Origin: Anaerolineales bacterium
GTDB lineage: Bacteria; Chloroflexota; Anaerolineae; Anaerolineales; Villigracilaceae
Assembly: GCA_024763295.1 (NCBI GenBank)
Contig: JANTFU010000116.1
Coordinates: 1 to 7,058 of the forward strand
DNA length: 7,058 bases
Direction of reading: 5' to 3'
The position numbers and the translations under genes were made by a program. Position 1 is the first letter of the stretch, and every line of letters begins with the position of its first letter. The notes beneath the pieces were generated by a model. The model worked only from the letters and a program-made list of their open reading frames with translations. It had not been told where the DNA came from and ran no database searches. Shown piece by piece: positions 1-6,183 of this stretch.

Positions 1-410
1 GAATTGAGTGCGGGAATCTCTCCCTGTTTTTTGCGCAAGCTCTCAATGGCATTGTCGACCATTTCCTCGGTAATATGCTCAGGCAACATGGTCATTAACG
101 TCCATTTCCAGCCGCTGCGCTGATTAAAGTCGCCGCCTTCGGGCATTTTCCAGCGGGCTTCCATTGGCATCGTGCTATAGTCGATCGGGTTTTGGCGATT
201 TAGTTTTGACATGAACTTCAGTGTGAAAGAAATGCCGCTGATTACGTTTAACGCTTCTTGAAAGCTGTCTGATGTCTTAAGGGGTGCGCTGTTTTCAATT
301 TCACCGTCAACCATTAAAAACTTTAATTCGGGAATATTAACCGTTGCAACATAACGCGCTGAAGGCGCATATAACTTCGTTAGTTTTTCATCCAAAATTA
401 ATTTTGCCAT
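1..410 (-). CDS. GyrI-like small-molecule-binding domain protein (partial, 3' end outside window)
   Basis: 136 codons are visible from the ATG at 410; the stop lies beyond base 1. The translation starts MAKLILDEKLTKLYAPSARY and continues with VNIPELKFLMVDGEIEN (about residues 22-38), a segment SFTLKFMSK, then MPMEARW and a late WKWTLMTMLPEHIT block. This order (LY.PSA, PE..FLM.DG, YTLKFM, P.EG.W, WKW..M.MQPE.VT) is the pattern I know from stand-alone GyrI-like proteins (COG4832), relatives of the GyrI/SbmC ligand-binding domain. These are soluble single-domain proteins thought to bind small hydrophobic or xenobiotic molecules; some relatives hydrolyse cyclopropanoid compounds. No specific substrate can be read here. 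The start is supported by GGGAG six bases upstream of the ATG. The gene is more AT-rich than the amidohydrolase and NTPase genes. It has its own -10 box and follows a terminator, so it is probably transcribed separately. Confidence 0.82.
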   Translation of the reverse strand, partial: MAKLILDEKLTKLYAPSARYVATVNIPELKFLMVDGEIENSAPLKTSDSFQEALNVISGISFTLKFMSKLNRQNPIDYSTMPMEARWKMPEGGDFNQRSGWKWTLMTMLPEHITEEMVDNAIESLRKKQGEIPALN

Positions 411-443
411 AGGAAGCTCCCAAGTTTATTTACGATAAACCTT

Positions 444-449
444 ATTATA
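444..449 (-). promoter_or_regulatory. Probable -10 box for the GyrI-like gene
   Basis: The minus strand reads TATAAT here, 33 bases before the ATG at 410, and lies just after the upstream gene's terminator. A start of transcription near 437 would leave a leader of about 27 bases carrying the GGGAG ribosome site. No convincing -35 box sits at 16-18 bases; TTCACA occurs about 22 bases upstream, which is too far. I infer a promoter from the perfect hexamer and its position only. Confidence 0.5.
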
Positions 450-475
450 ATGCCCCTTTGCTCTTTTATGCTGTG

Positions 476-514
476 AAAAAATCAAAAAAGGCGATTTTCT
501 TTATGAAAACCGCC
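476..514 (-). terminator. Intrinsic (rho-independent) terminator after the npdG-like gene
   Basis: On the minus strand GGCGGTTTTC, a 5-base loop ATAAA, then GAAAATCGCC form a 10-bp stem (one G-U pair), followed at once by TTTTTTGATTTTTT. The stem begins 7 bases after the TGA at 524-522. It separates the NADP reductase-like gene from the GyrI-like gene. Confidence 0.88.
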
Positions 515-521
515 CTGCTTC

Positions 522-1190
522 TCACCACTGAATGCCTGTTATCCGAATTCCAGATGATTTGACCCCGTGCTGTTTATTAATATAAATCAGCAGGCTGGTC
601 AATCCTTCTGCTACGACCGAATTCTCAAGCACACCGGCATCCACGCCGCGCATCCCTGCCGCTTCAACCAGCTTGAGAACTTCAAGCCGCGCCGCTTTGC
701 CTTTTCCGGTCACCAAAACATCGCAGTCAATCGGCTCATCGCTCATTAAATGCTCATGCGAAATATTCTGGAAAGCGGAAACTACATGGACGTTTTCGCC
801 AAGAATGGACTGCGCTTCTTGGGCTGCGCTGCCTGCTTTGGGCATTTGTACTTTGGTTACTTTCGGGGGGACGAGTGGCACGGTTACGTCCACGAGAATT
901 TTGCCTTGTGCGGCATCTTTGAGCATTTCGAGCGTGGACGCATGGGCGCTGTACGGTACCGTTAAGACGAGCATATCGGCGGCTTGGGCTGCTGCGCCGT
1001 TATCCATGCCTTGTACTATATCTGCTCCAAGTAGTTGATTCAGCTCTTCGGCAGCGGCTTTGGCTCTATCTGCCGTGCGCGAACCAATGATGATGTGATA
1101 GCCAGCTTGCGCCCAGCGATAAGCGAGACCTTTGCCTTCTTTCCCTGTACCGCCAATCACGGCGATGGTGAGTAATAGATTTTTGCTCAT
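522..1190 (-). CDS. npdG: NADPH-dependent F420 reductase-like protein (NpdG/Fno family)
   Basis: The 222-residue product matches the size and layout of F420H2:NADP+ oxidoreductases, which move hydride between coenzyme F420 and NADP(H) in the cytoplasm. An N-terminal Rossmann fold carries GGTGKEGKG (residues 13-21). The strand ending IIIGSR has Ser37-Arg38, the pair that binds the 2'-phosphate of NADP in this family. ADMLVLTVPY and KILVDVTVPL follow as in Fno. The C-terminal half has VVSAFQNISHEHL, then a DCDVLVTG strand and GVDAGVLENSVVAEGLTSLLI, matching the family's DAGPL.N.R..E.LTPLLI. I chose ATG at 1190: GGTGG lies 8 bases before it, whereas the in-frame GTG at 1202 (4 residues longer) overlaps that site and has none of its own. 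An intrinsic terminator follows the stop. No F420 biosynthesis gene is in the window, so use of F420 is inferred from family; a related NADP-dependent reductase is the alternative. Confidence 0.8.
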   Translation of the reverse strand: MSKNLLLTIAVIGGTGKEGKGLAYRWAQAGYHIIIGSRTADRAKAAAEELNQLLGADIVQGMDNGAAAQAADMLVLTVPYSAHASTLEMLKDAAQGKILVDVTVPLVPPKVTKVQMPKAGSAAQEAQSILGENVHVVSAFQNISHEHLMSDEPIDCDVLVTGKGKAARLEVLKLVEAAGMRGVDAGVLENSVVAEGLTSLLIYINKQHGVKSSGIRITGIQW

Positions 1191-1214
1191 AAATTTATCC
1201 ACCGATGATGCTGA

Positions 1215-1337
1215 TTACGCAGTTGGTGATTTCCTGTAGCCCCAGACGAGCCTTTTAGATTGCAGGCTTGATATGCCAAAGTTGATTAACAGTCCGCGTT
1301 TGTAGCCTGTTGCCTTAAAATAGGGTAGTTTCACCAA
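1215..1337 (-). pseudogene. Remnant of a GxxExxY-family protein (C-terminal fragment)
   Basis: An in-frame stretch ending at TAA (1217-1215) translates as LVKLPYFKATGYKRGLLINFG, with ISSLQSKRLVWGYRKSPTA after it. The part from PYFKATG to KRLVW (about 1325-1249) closely resembles the conserved tail of GxxExxY proteins (…LLNYLKATG..RGLLINFG…LQ.KR.V). These are about 125-residue proteins with a predicted PD-(D/E)xK nuclease-like fold, often present in many copies in environmental bacteria. The N-terminal two thirds, including the GxxExxY motif and the acidic/lysine core, are missing: the upstream frame gives unrelated sequence (SLFSTLV) and there is no start codon or ribosome site in keeping with a gene. 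I read it as a decayed copy, not a functional gene. The similarity is judged from memory of the family. Confidence 0.68.
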
Positions 1338-1382
1338 TGTAGAAAACAGGCTGAAAAGAGTTCGTTTTTGCCTGTAGTGTTG

Positions 1383-1434
1383 CGTGTAGCGTGTTCCGTG
1401 TCCCCAAAAAACGGAACACGCTACACGTTACACG
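1383..1434. repeat. Perfect 17-bp inverted repeat built from CGTGTNN heptads
   Basis: CGTGTAGCGTGTTCCGT (1383-1399) and ACGGAACACGCTACACG (1411-1427) are exact reverse complements around an 11-base loop. Each arm is made of 7-base units in register: cgtgtag, cgtgttc, cgtgtcc on the left (1383-1403) and gaacacg, ctacacg, ttacacg on the right (1414-1434). It begins 51-59 bases past the ssnA-like stop. No T-tract directly follows the stem on either strand, so a standard terminator is unlikely. It looks like a REP/MITE-type or short tandem heptad repeat, and lies 46 bp from the GxxExxY remnant. Confidence 0.85.
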
Positions 1435-1485
1435 AGTTTTCATAAAGCATTTGAAATACACCCAAAATCTGCCCAATCTGCGGAT

Positions 1486-2826
1486 TTAAAACATTGCCTC
1501 ATACCGCTTCCAAGTCTTCGCCGAAGCCTCACGCGTCTTTGCGGCAATCTCGGCTTCATCCATCGTCAACAGTTCGCGGTTTTTCATTAGCATTTTTCCG
1601 CCCACAATCGTCGTTGTAATCATACTTTCGTGGAAACCGAACAAAATATGCCAAGGCAGGTTGCCTGCGGTCATCTCGGTGAAGGGTTGATAATCGACAA
1701 AAATCAAATCGGCATACGCGCCCACGCTCAATTCCGCTAACGGCGCATCGGGGAAGAAGACCTTCGCCAGCGCAGCGTTATTTTCAACTGCCATTTGGGT
1801 CACATCGTAGCCGCCCATACGGCGCGGATCGCCGTGCGCCGATTTGTGCAGCAGGTACGCTGCCTTCCATTCCGCCCACATCGTATTCGAGAAGCCATCG
1901 TTCCCCAAGCCGACTTTGACACCTGCGCGTAACATCGATTCGACGGGCGCAACGCCAACTGCGTTGTTCATATTCGAGCGCGGCTGATGCGTGACCCATG
2001 TGCCGGTATCCGCCAAAATGCCAATTTCTTTAGCATCCACATGCACGCAATGCACCGCAATACTTTTCTCGCCTAAAATGCCGTGCTTTTCGAGCCGGTC
2101 AATCACGCGCAAACCGGATTTAGCGAGGCTATCATCCTGATCAGCAAGCCCTTCGGCAGCGTGGATGTGGAAGCCGCTTCCGGCAGGCAAGGCGGCGGCG
2201 CATTTGTCGAGCGTTTCGTTGGAGAGCGTTAGCCCGGCGTGCAACCCAAAGGAAGCGGCGAGACGCGCGTGACCCTGATTTTGCAACCGCTTAATAAAAC
2301 GGACATTCTCGTCAATCCCTGCCTGCATCTTGGCTTCCCCATCCCGATCAGTGACTTCGTAGCAGAGCGAAGCGCGGAGACCGGCTTTGTCGACCACATC
2401 GGCAATTACATCCAACGAGCCGTCGATGAAGTTGGGCGAGGCGTGGTGATCAATGAGCGTGGTTGTGCCGTGCTTGATAGCATCTACAAGGCAGACTTCG
2501 GCAGATGAGCGGACATCGTCTTCGTTGAGGGCTTTGTCCAGTTTCCACCAAAGTTTGTCGAGAATTTGGGGAAAATTCTTGGGAGCATCACCGGAAATAG
2601 CCATCCCGCGTGCAAAGGCGCCGTAAAAATGGGTGTGTCCGCAGATATTGCCGGGCATGACGTATTGACCCTGTGCATCTACGGGCACCGCGTTTGGGTA
2701 ACGCTGAACAAGCTCTTTTTCGGGGGCGATTTCGGCAATCTTGTCCCCGTCGATGTAGATGGCGTAGCCATCCAAAATTTTATTTTCTTTTCCCCAAGTA
2801 ATGAGTTTGGCGTTTTTTATTAGCAT
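1486..2826 (-). CDS. ssnA: SsnA-like metal-dependent amidohydrolase (aminohydrolase)
   Basis: The 446-residue product has the full layout of the cytosolic amidohydrolase superfamily and resembles E. coli SsnA along its length (about 442 residues). Visible features: short N-terminal beta segment with YVMPGNICGHTHFYGAFARG carrying metal ligands His64 and His66; WWKLDKAL (93-100); TTLIDHHASP (122-131), which is typical of SsnA; HIHAAE with His222 and Glu225; AVHCVH with His259; the SsnA-like HQPRSNMNNAVG (280-291); and Asp310 in GLGNDGF. All expected metal and catalytic residues are present, so it should be an active deaminase or chlorohydrolase-type enzyme. The substrate of SsnA itself is not settled; in E. 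coli the gene sits among selenium-dependent purine-hydroxylase genes, none of which are here. The ATG at 2826 gives the usual MLIKNAKLIT start; its ribosome site (GAAAGA) is weak. It follows the NTPase gene by 51 bp with no terminator, suggesting cotranscription. Confidence 0.88.
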   Translation of the reverse strand: MLIKNAKLITWGKENKILDGYAIYIDGDKIAEIAPEKELVQRYPNAVPVDAQGQYVMPGNICGHTHFYGAFARGMAISGDAPKNFPQILDKLWWKLDKALNEDDVRSSAEVCLVDAIKHGTTTLIDHHASPNFIDGSLDVIADVVDKAGLRASLCYEVTDRDGEAKMQAGIDENVRFIKRLQNQGHARLAASFGLHAGLTLSNETLDKCAAALPAGSGFHIHAAEGLADQDDSLAKSGLRVIDRLEKHGILGEKSIAVHCVHVDAKEIGILADTGTWVTHQPRSNMNNAVGVAPVESMLRAGVKVGLGNDGFSNTMWAEWKAAYLLHKSAHGDPRRMGGYDVTQMAVENNAALAKVFFPDAPLAELSVGAYADLIFVDYQPFTEMTAGNLPWHILFGFHESMITTTIVGGKMLMKNRELLTMDEAEIAAKTREASAKTWKRYEAMF

Positions 2827-2877
2827 AGGAATCTTTCAAGATAAAATTTTCTTGCCTCTTGGACAGGAATTCGATTT

Positions 2878-5406
2878 TTAGGCAAGCCCGTAGGCTTGGG
2901 GGTCGGGGAGTTTGACGCCGCTGGCAGCGATTTCGAGCAGTGCGAGGAAAACGGCTTCGCGCATTTCGATGTTGCCGCCGTTCATGAGGTGATATAGGGC
3001 ATTCAGAACGCCTTCGCTGGGCGTGCGTTTGAGGTAGCGTAGGGCGGCGAGGCTTTCTTCGGGTTCTTCGCTCTTGAGGGCGAGTAGCAGAACGTCGGTA
3101 GCGGGCGCACCGGGGGAAATGCCCATGCCTTGTTGACCGGCAAAGGCAATCAGCCACGGCGTTTCGGAAGGCGGTAAGAGCTTGCGTGGAATGCGCGGAT
3201 TGGGCTGTTCGGCTTTTTCGAGAATGCTCTTAGCAATATCGCGTACTGCCCATTCTTTGTCTTCGACTTGCACCTTGCTTAATAGGGCAACTGCCCATTC
3301 TTCTTTTATGCGCGCCAAGCCGTAAACAGCGGAGCGACGCACGAGAATATCGTCCATTTCGAGACCATCACGCAGCATGAGCCAGCCTTCTTTTGGGTGG
3401 ATGGCGAGTGCTTCTGCGGCACCGCGCCGTAAACTTTCGTCGCCTTGTAAGAGTGCTTCGGCGAGGGCTTCAAGAGCGGAATCGGTGCCAATGGCACTCA
3501 ACGCAAGACAGGCTGCTGTGAGTGTGTAGGGGTTTTGCATTGTTGTGAGGGTTCTTATTAGCGGGTCGGTGGCTTTTTTGTCTTGCATAATGCCACTGCC
3601 AAGGGCTGCCAACTGAATGTTGTAGGCAGAACTGGTGCTAAGTAATTGACGGAAGAGGGTTGCTACGCTGGGGTCGCCGCTGCGCGCCAACGAGGAGACG
3701 ATTTGTCCGCGCAAAACAAGCGGGACGGTATCGTCTTGCAGGGTTTTTGCAAGCGACGTGAGTACTTTTCCGCGCCATTTGCTTTTGCGCGGGGCATCAC
3801 GCAACCAGTTGCCCATCATCAGCAGGTTGCGTTCGAGAATTGGGTCAGGGTTGCGTAAGAGGGCGTCCACAATGCCGTCGATGTTGCCCTTGACCGCGAG
3901 GTAGCGCATGGCGAGCGTTCTGCCGCTCCAAGCGGGCTGCTCAAGCAAGCGGGTATCGGTGTTGTAGCTGCTTAGTCCCTGCCCGGCGAGGTAGCCGCCG
4001 AAAATGGGGTGCATAAAGCGCATAAAATTGTCGCGGTGAGTCGTTAGCAAGCCGCTTTGCGCAATTTTATTGAGCAGGCTTTGCGTAGGCGCAGCCACTT
4101 TTTTCTTGTTTTTTTCGGTAGTGTCTTCTTCTGTGCTTGCGGTTTCTTCTTCGTCAACTTCTTCCAGCTCTTCGGGCGGTTCAAAAGACTTGATCCATGT
4201 GCGTGCTTTGCGAGCATCGAAGATCGGTTGGGCGGTCAGGCTGACTTGCATAGCAAGCATTTCAAGGGCTTCGATGGGCAAATCGGCAGGTGCGAGGCGT
4301 AGCAAATGGGTTTCGATGGCATCCAAAGCCGAGGGTCCGCGTCCGTCACCGGCGTAGGCGCCCCAAGTCTTGAGCGTGAGTTCAAATGGGGTCAGGTTAG
4401 CAGCGTCGAGGCTGATCCATTCGTTCAGCAGCATTGCATCCACTTGTGCCGGACCTGCCTGCACCCAAGTCTCGAGGGCGACAAAATTCTGCCACAAGTC
4501 GCCCCATTTTTGCAGGAAGTTATGTTGGTCTAGCAAACTCCAGGTGCGCAGGGCGAGCGATGCAAAGCCCAACTGAGCAAGGCGGTCAACATATTCGGGC
4601 GAGGCGGCTGTCACCACGCGAATTTTGGGAAATGCTTTGAGCAATTTTGCCAAATAGAGTACGGTTTCTTTGATTTGCGCTTGCGGAAGCTCGTCCAAGC
4701 CGTCGAGCAGCAGCAGGGCGCGTCCACTCTCAAACATCAGGTGAATAAATTTTGGCAAGCGCGTTGCACCGATTAAGGAGGCATCTTTGGTGATGGCGGG
4801 CATGATCGGGTCGAGGATGTCGCCTTTCGCGTTGGCGGGCAGGGCGACATCAGCGATATGGAGCAGGAAGGGGACGGCGTTGCTAAGTGCGCTCATGGAT
4901 GGGTCTTTGCGGGCGGCGAGACTGGCGAGATGTGCCAGCGCGACGCTCTTGCCCACACCTGGTTCCCCTAAAATAGCCAGATGCGCGCCGCCGGACAATG
5001 CTTCCGGCAAGGAGAGCGTTTCGGTTTGGTAAAAGGATGCCAGTTTGGGGTCATTCGGGTTGTATGGAATGGCGATATTGGTTTGGTCTTGTAAAACCAG
5101 TTCTTCGCCGGGGTCGATCTGGGGGGGCGGGGCGACCAGAAGCGGCTCGATGAGAATTTCGTCGAGCGCGAAGAGGGGCGCGGCAAGGTGCATGCCTTGG
5201 GCAGTTTTGAGTACCGTCTGACGATGGGTATCTTCAATGCCACTGGCGGCACGCATGGCGCTTTCTTGGCGGCTTTTTTGCCAATTTTCACGGATTTGCC
5301 CGATTAGCGGTCGGACAGCACGCACCATGAACCAGAAGGCAGACGCAACGGCAAAGCCAAGCCAGAATGATGTAATATCTACGGAAATTTTGAATGATCG
5401 GAACAT
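2878..5406 (-). CDS. Membrane-anchored NACHT-type NTPase with C-terminal HEAT-like repeats
   Basis: The 842-residue protein has these parts in order. Residues 11-28 are a hydrophobic helix followed by Arg29 and Arg32, suggesting an N-out/C-in anchor. After a helical linker (36-70) comes a P-loop NTPase: Walker A GEPGVGKS (147-154) and Walker B LLLLDGLDEL (231-240), the double-acidic form typical of NACHT STAND ATPases. VVTAASPEYV (264-273) replaces the usual TSR sensor strand. A charged linker (408-437) is rich in Glu and Asp. MRFMHPIFGGYLAG (462-475) resembles the winged-helix end of NACHT modules (F.H..F.EYLAA). From about 560 to 735, and again near 770-830, helical pairs look like HEAT repeats. 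STAND proteins act as nucleotide-controlled switches with a C-terminal repeat sensor. The start lies 2 bases after the zinc-ribbon gene's stop (TAATTATG) with no ribosome site of its own, implying translational coupling. No effector enzyme domain is visible. Its role is unknown; immune-like and housekeeping roles are both open. Confidence 0.85.
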   Translation of the reverse strand: MFRSFKISVDITSFWLGFAVASAFWFMVRAVRPLIGQIRENWQKSRQESAMRAASGIEDTHRQTVLKTAQGMHLAAPLFALDEILIEPLLVAPPPQIDPGEELVLQDQTNIAIPYNPNDPKLASFYQTETLSLPEALSGGAHLAILGEPGVGKSVALAHLASLAARKDPSMSALSNAVPFLLHIADVALPANAKGDILDPIMPAITKDASLIGATRLPKFIHLMFESGRALLLLDGLDELPQAQIKETVLYLAKLLKAFPKIRVVTAASPEYVDRLAQLGFASLALRTWSLLDQHNFLQKWGDLWQNFVALETWVQAGPAQVDAMLLNEWISLDAANLTPFELTLKTWGAYAGDGRGPSALDAIETHLLRLAPADLPIEALEMLAMQVSLTAQPIFDARKARTWIKSFEPPEELEEVDEEETASTEEDTTEKNKKKVAAPTQSLLNKIAQSGLLTTHRDNFMRFMHPIFGGYLAGQGLSSYNTDTRLLEQPAWSGRTLAMRYLAVKGNIDGIVDALLRNPDPILERNLLMMGNWLRDAPRKSKWRGKVLTSLAKTLQDDTVPLVLRGQIVSSLARSGDPSVATLFRQLLSTSSAYNIQLAALGSGIMQDKKATDPLIRTLTTMQNPYTLTAACLALSAIGTDSALEALAEALLQGDESLRRGAAEALAIHPKEGWLMLRDGLEMDDILVRRSAVYGLARIKEEWAVALLSKVQVEDKEWAVRDIAKSILEKAEQPNPRIPRKLLPPSETPWLIAFAGQQGMGISPGAPATDVLLLALKSEEPEESLAALRYLKRTPSEGVLNALYHLMNGGNIEMREAVFLALLEIAASGVKLPDPQAYGLA
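3202..3729 (-). other. HEAT-like repeat block of the NACHT protein
   Basis: Residues about 560-735 show recurring helix pairs of roughly 30 residues with Ala/Leu-rich second helices: VLRGQIVSSLARSGD, NIQLAALGSGIMQDK, TLTAACLALSAIGTD, SLRRGAAEALAIHP, LVRRSAVYGLARIKE and WAVRDIAKSILEKA. This is the usual look of HEAT/PBS-lyase-type repeats, which form a curved protein-binding surface. A further pair lies at about 770-830 after a Pro-rich break. Confidence 0.75.
5323..5376 (-). other. Predicted N-terminal transmembrane anchor of the NACHT protein
   Basis: Residues 11-28 (ITSFWLGFAVASAFWFMV) are uncharged and aromatic-rich, long enough to span the membrane. They are followed by RAVRP and more basic residues, so the positive-inside rule places the ATPase in the cytoplasm. 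There is no signal-peptidase site, so it should be an uncleaved anchor. Confidence 0.75.
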
Positions 5407-5408
5407 AA

Positions 5409-6104
5409 TTAGCCGGCGTAAATAATTCGTTTACAAGAGGGGCAATAAGCCAATGTCGTGCGCGCATTTTGTTGTTGTGCAGAGGTCAACATCGCGCCGC
5501 AGGCTGAGCAGCTATTGTCCACAACGGAAACAACCGCAAATCCATTTTTTGCTTCGCGGAGTTTATTGTAGGTATTAAGCATCTCGGCAGGAATATCCGG
5601 TAGCGCAGCAGCGCGCTCTTTGAGCAGACGATCCTTTTCCTGTTTGAGTACAGTTTCTTCACCACCGAGTTCGCTGTTTTGTTGAATGAGTTCGGCACGG
5701 AGCTTTTTGAGTGCGCGTTTGGTTTTGTTGAAGGCTTCTACTTTTTCTTCGTGGGCGACCATCGCTTCGAGTTGGACATCTTGTAAAGTGCTGAGATGGC
5801 GTTTAAGCGATTCGGTTTTTTGTTGTAGGTCTTGGATTTCTTTAGGATTTTTGACACTGCCCCCGTAGAGCATGGATTCGGTTTGTTCGATTTGCAAATG
5901 TTGTGCTTTGACGTTATTTTCCGCTTTTTTTAGGATTTTTGCGGTTTCTTCTTGAGCGAGTTTGGCTTTTTGGGCACGCACTTTGGCGCGTTTTAAGTCA
6001 CGGTTATCGTCGATGATACGCTGAATTTCGCGCAGGCGTTTGTTGACCTTGTCGATTTGCGTATCGACTTGTTGTAGACGGTAGATGTGAAAAGTTGTAC
6101 TCAT
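5409..6104 (-). CDS. Coiled-coil protein with C-terminal C4 zinc ribbon (COG1579 family)
   Basis: The 231-residue product starts MSTTFHIYRLQQVDTQID, the usual opening of COG1579 (zf-RING_7/DUF164) proteins. Residues about 8-165 form a long charged helical hairpin with heptad-like spacing. MLYGGSVKNPKEIQDLQ (78-94) is the conserved turn motif of the family (LYSG.V.NPKEL..L). The C-terminal zinc ribbon has Cys199, Cys202, Cys221 and Cys224 in two CxxC knuckles, and the protein ends CKRIIYAG. Known relatives include H. pylori HP0958, which binds RpoN and flagellin mRNA, and Chlamydia CT398; most members have no assigned role, and proposals centre on nucleic acid or protein bridging. It is cytosolic, having no signal or membrane segment. 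No ribosome site precedes the ATG; a perfect TATAAT sits six bases upstream, so the message is probably leaderless. The gene heads the likely operon with the NACHT protein. Confidence 0.9.
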   Translation of the reverse strand: MSTTFHIYRLQQVDTQIDKVNKRLREIQRIIDDNRDLKRAKVRAQKAKLAQEETAKILKKAENNVKAQHLQIEQTESMLYGGSVKNPKEIQDLQQKTESLKRHLSTLQDVQLEAMVAHEEKVEAFNKTKRALKKLRAELIQQNSELGGEETVLKQEKDRLLKERAAALPDIPAEMLNTYNKLREAKNGFAVVSVVDNSCSACGAMLTSAQQQNARTTLAYCPSCKRIIYAG

Positions 6105-6110
6105 AGGTAG

Positions 6111-6116
6111 ATTATA
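6111..6116 (-). promoter_or_regulatory. -10 box TATAAT predicting a leaderless mRNA
   Basis: The minus strand reads TATAATCTACCTATG: the consensus -10 hexamer ends exactly six bases before the ATG of the zinc-ribbon gene. With the usual spacing, the first transcribed base would be the A of ATG or one very near it. The six bases between hold no Shine-Dalgarno sequence. The -35 region at 17 bases (CCGAAC) is poor. Confidence 0.6.
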
Positions 6117-6183
6117 AACGATAGTTTGCAGCGGTTCGGATTAAGTGGCGATGAAATGGACGTGCATCTTTCGTGTTGCAATA

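Larger units (their letters stand above)
1191..1485. other. 295-bp intergenic region between ssnA-like and npdG-like genes
   Basis: This is the longest gap in the window. It contains the heptad inverted repeat and the GxxExxY remnant described separately, plus the ribosome site for the npdG-like gene at its low end. I see no convincing promoter hexamer pair for the npdG-like gene and no T-tailed terminator for the ssnA-like gene. The gap looks like the scar of an insertion followed by decay. Confidence 0.6.

Noticed and set aside
541..550. ATCCGAATTC shared with the palindrome near 6183-6192
   Set aside because: A 10-base match once inside a coding region is compatible with chance and has no other supporting structure.
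673..1038. Plus-strand ORF of 121 codons antisense to the npdG-like gene
   Set aside because: It is opposite a clearly recognised gene, has low-complexity Ser/Ala sequence and no ribosome site.
1191..1202. GTG start four codons upstream for the npdG-like gene
   Set aside because: The GTG overlaps the GGTGG ribosome site that serves the ATG at 1190 and has no site of its own.
1383..1427. Inverted repeat as an intrinsic terminator of the ssnA-like gene
   Set aside because: No T-run directly follows the stem on either strand; the minus strand continues CAACACTACAGG.
2780..3157. 125-residue minus-strand ORF across the NTPase/ssnA junction
   Set aside because: It is Arg/Pro-rich, overlaps two well-supported genes in another frame and resembles no family; a frame shadow.
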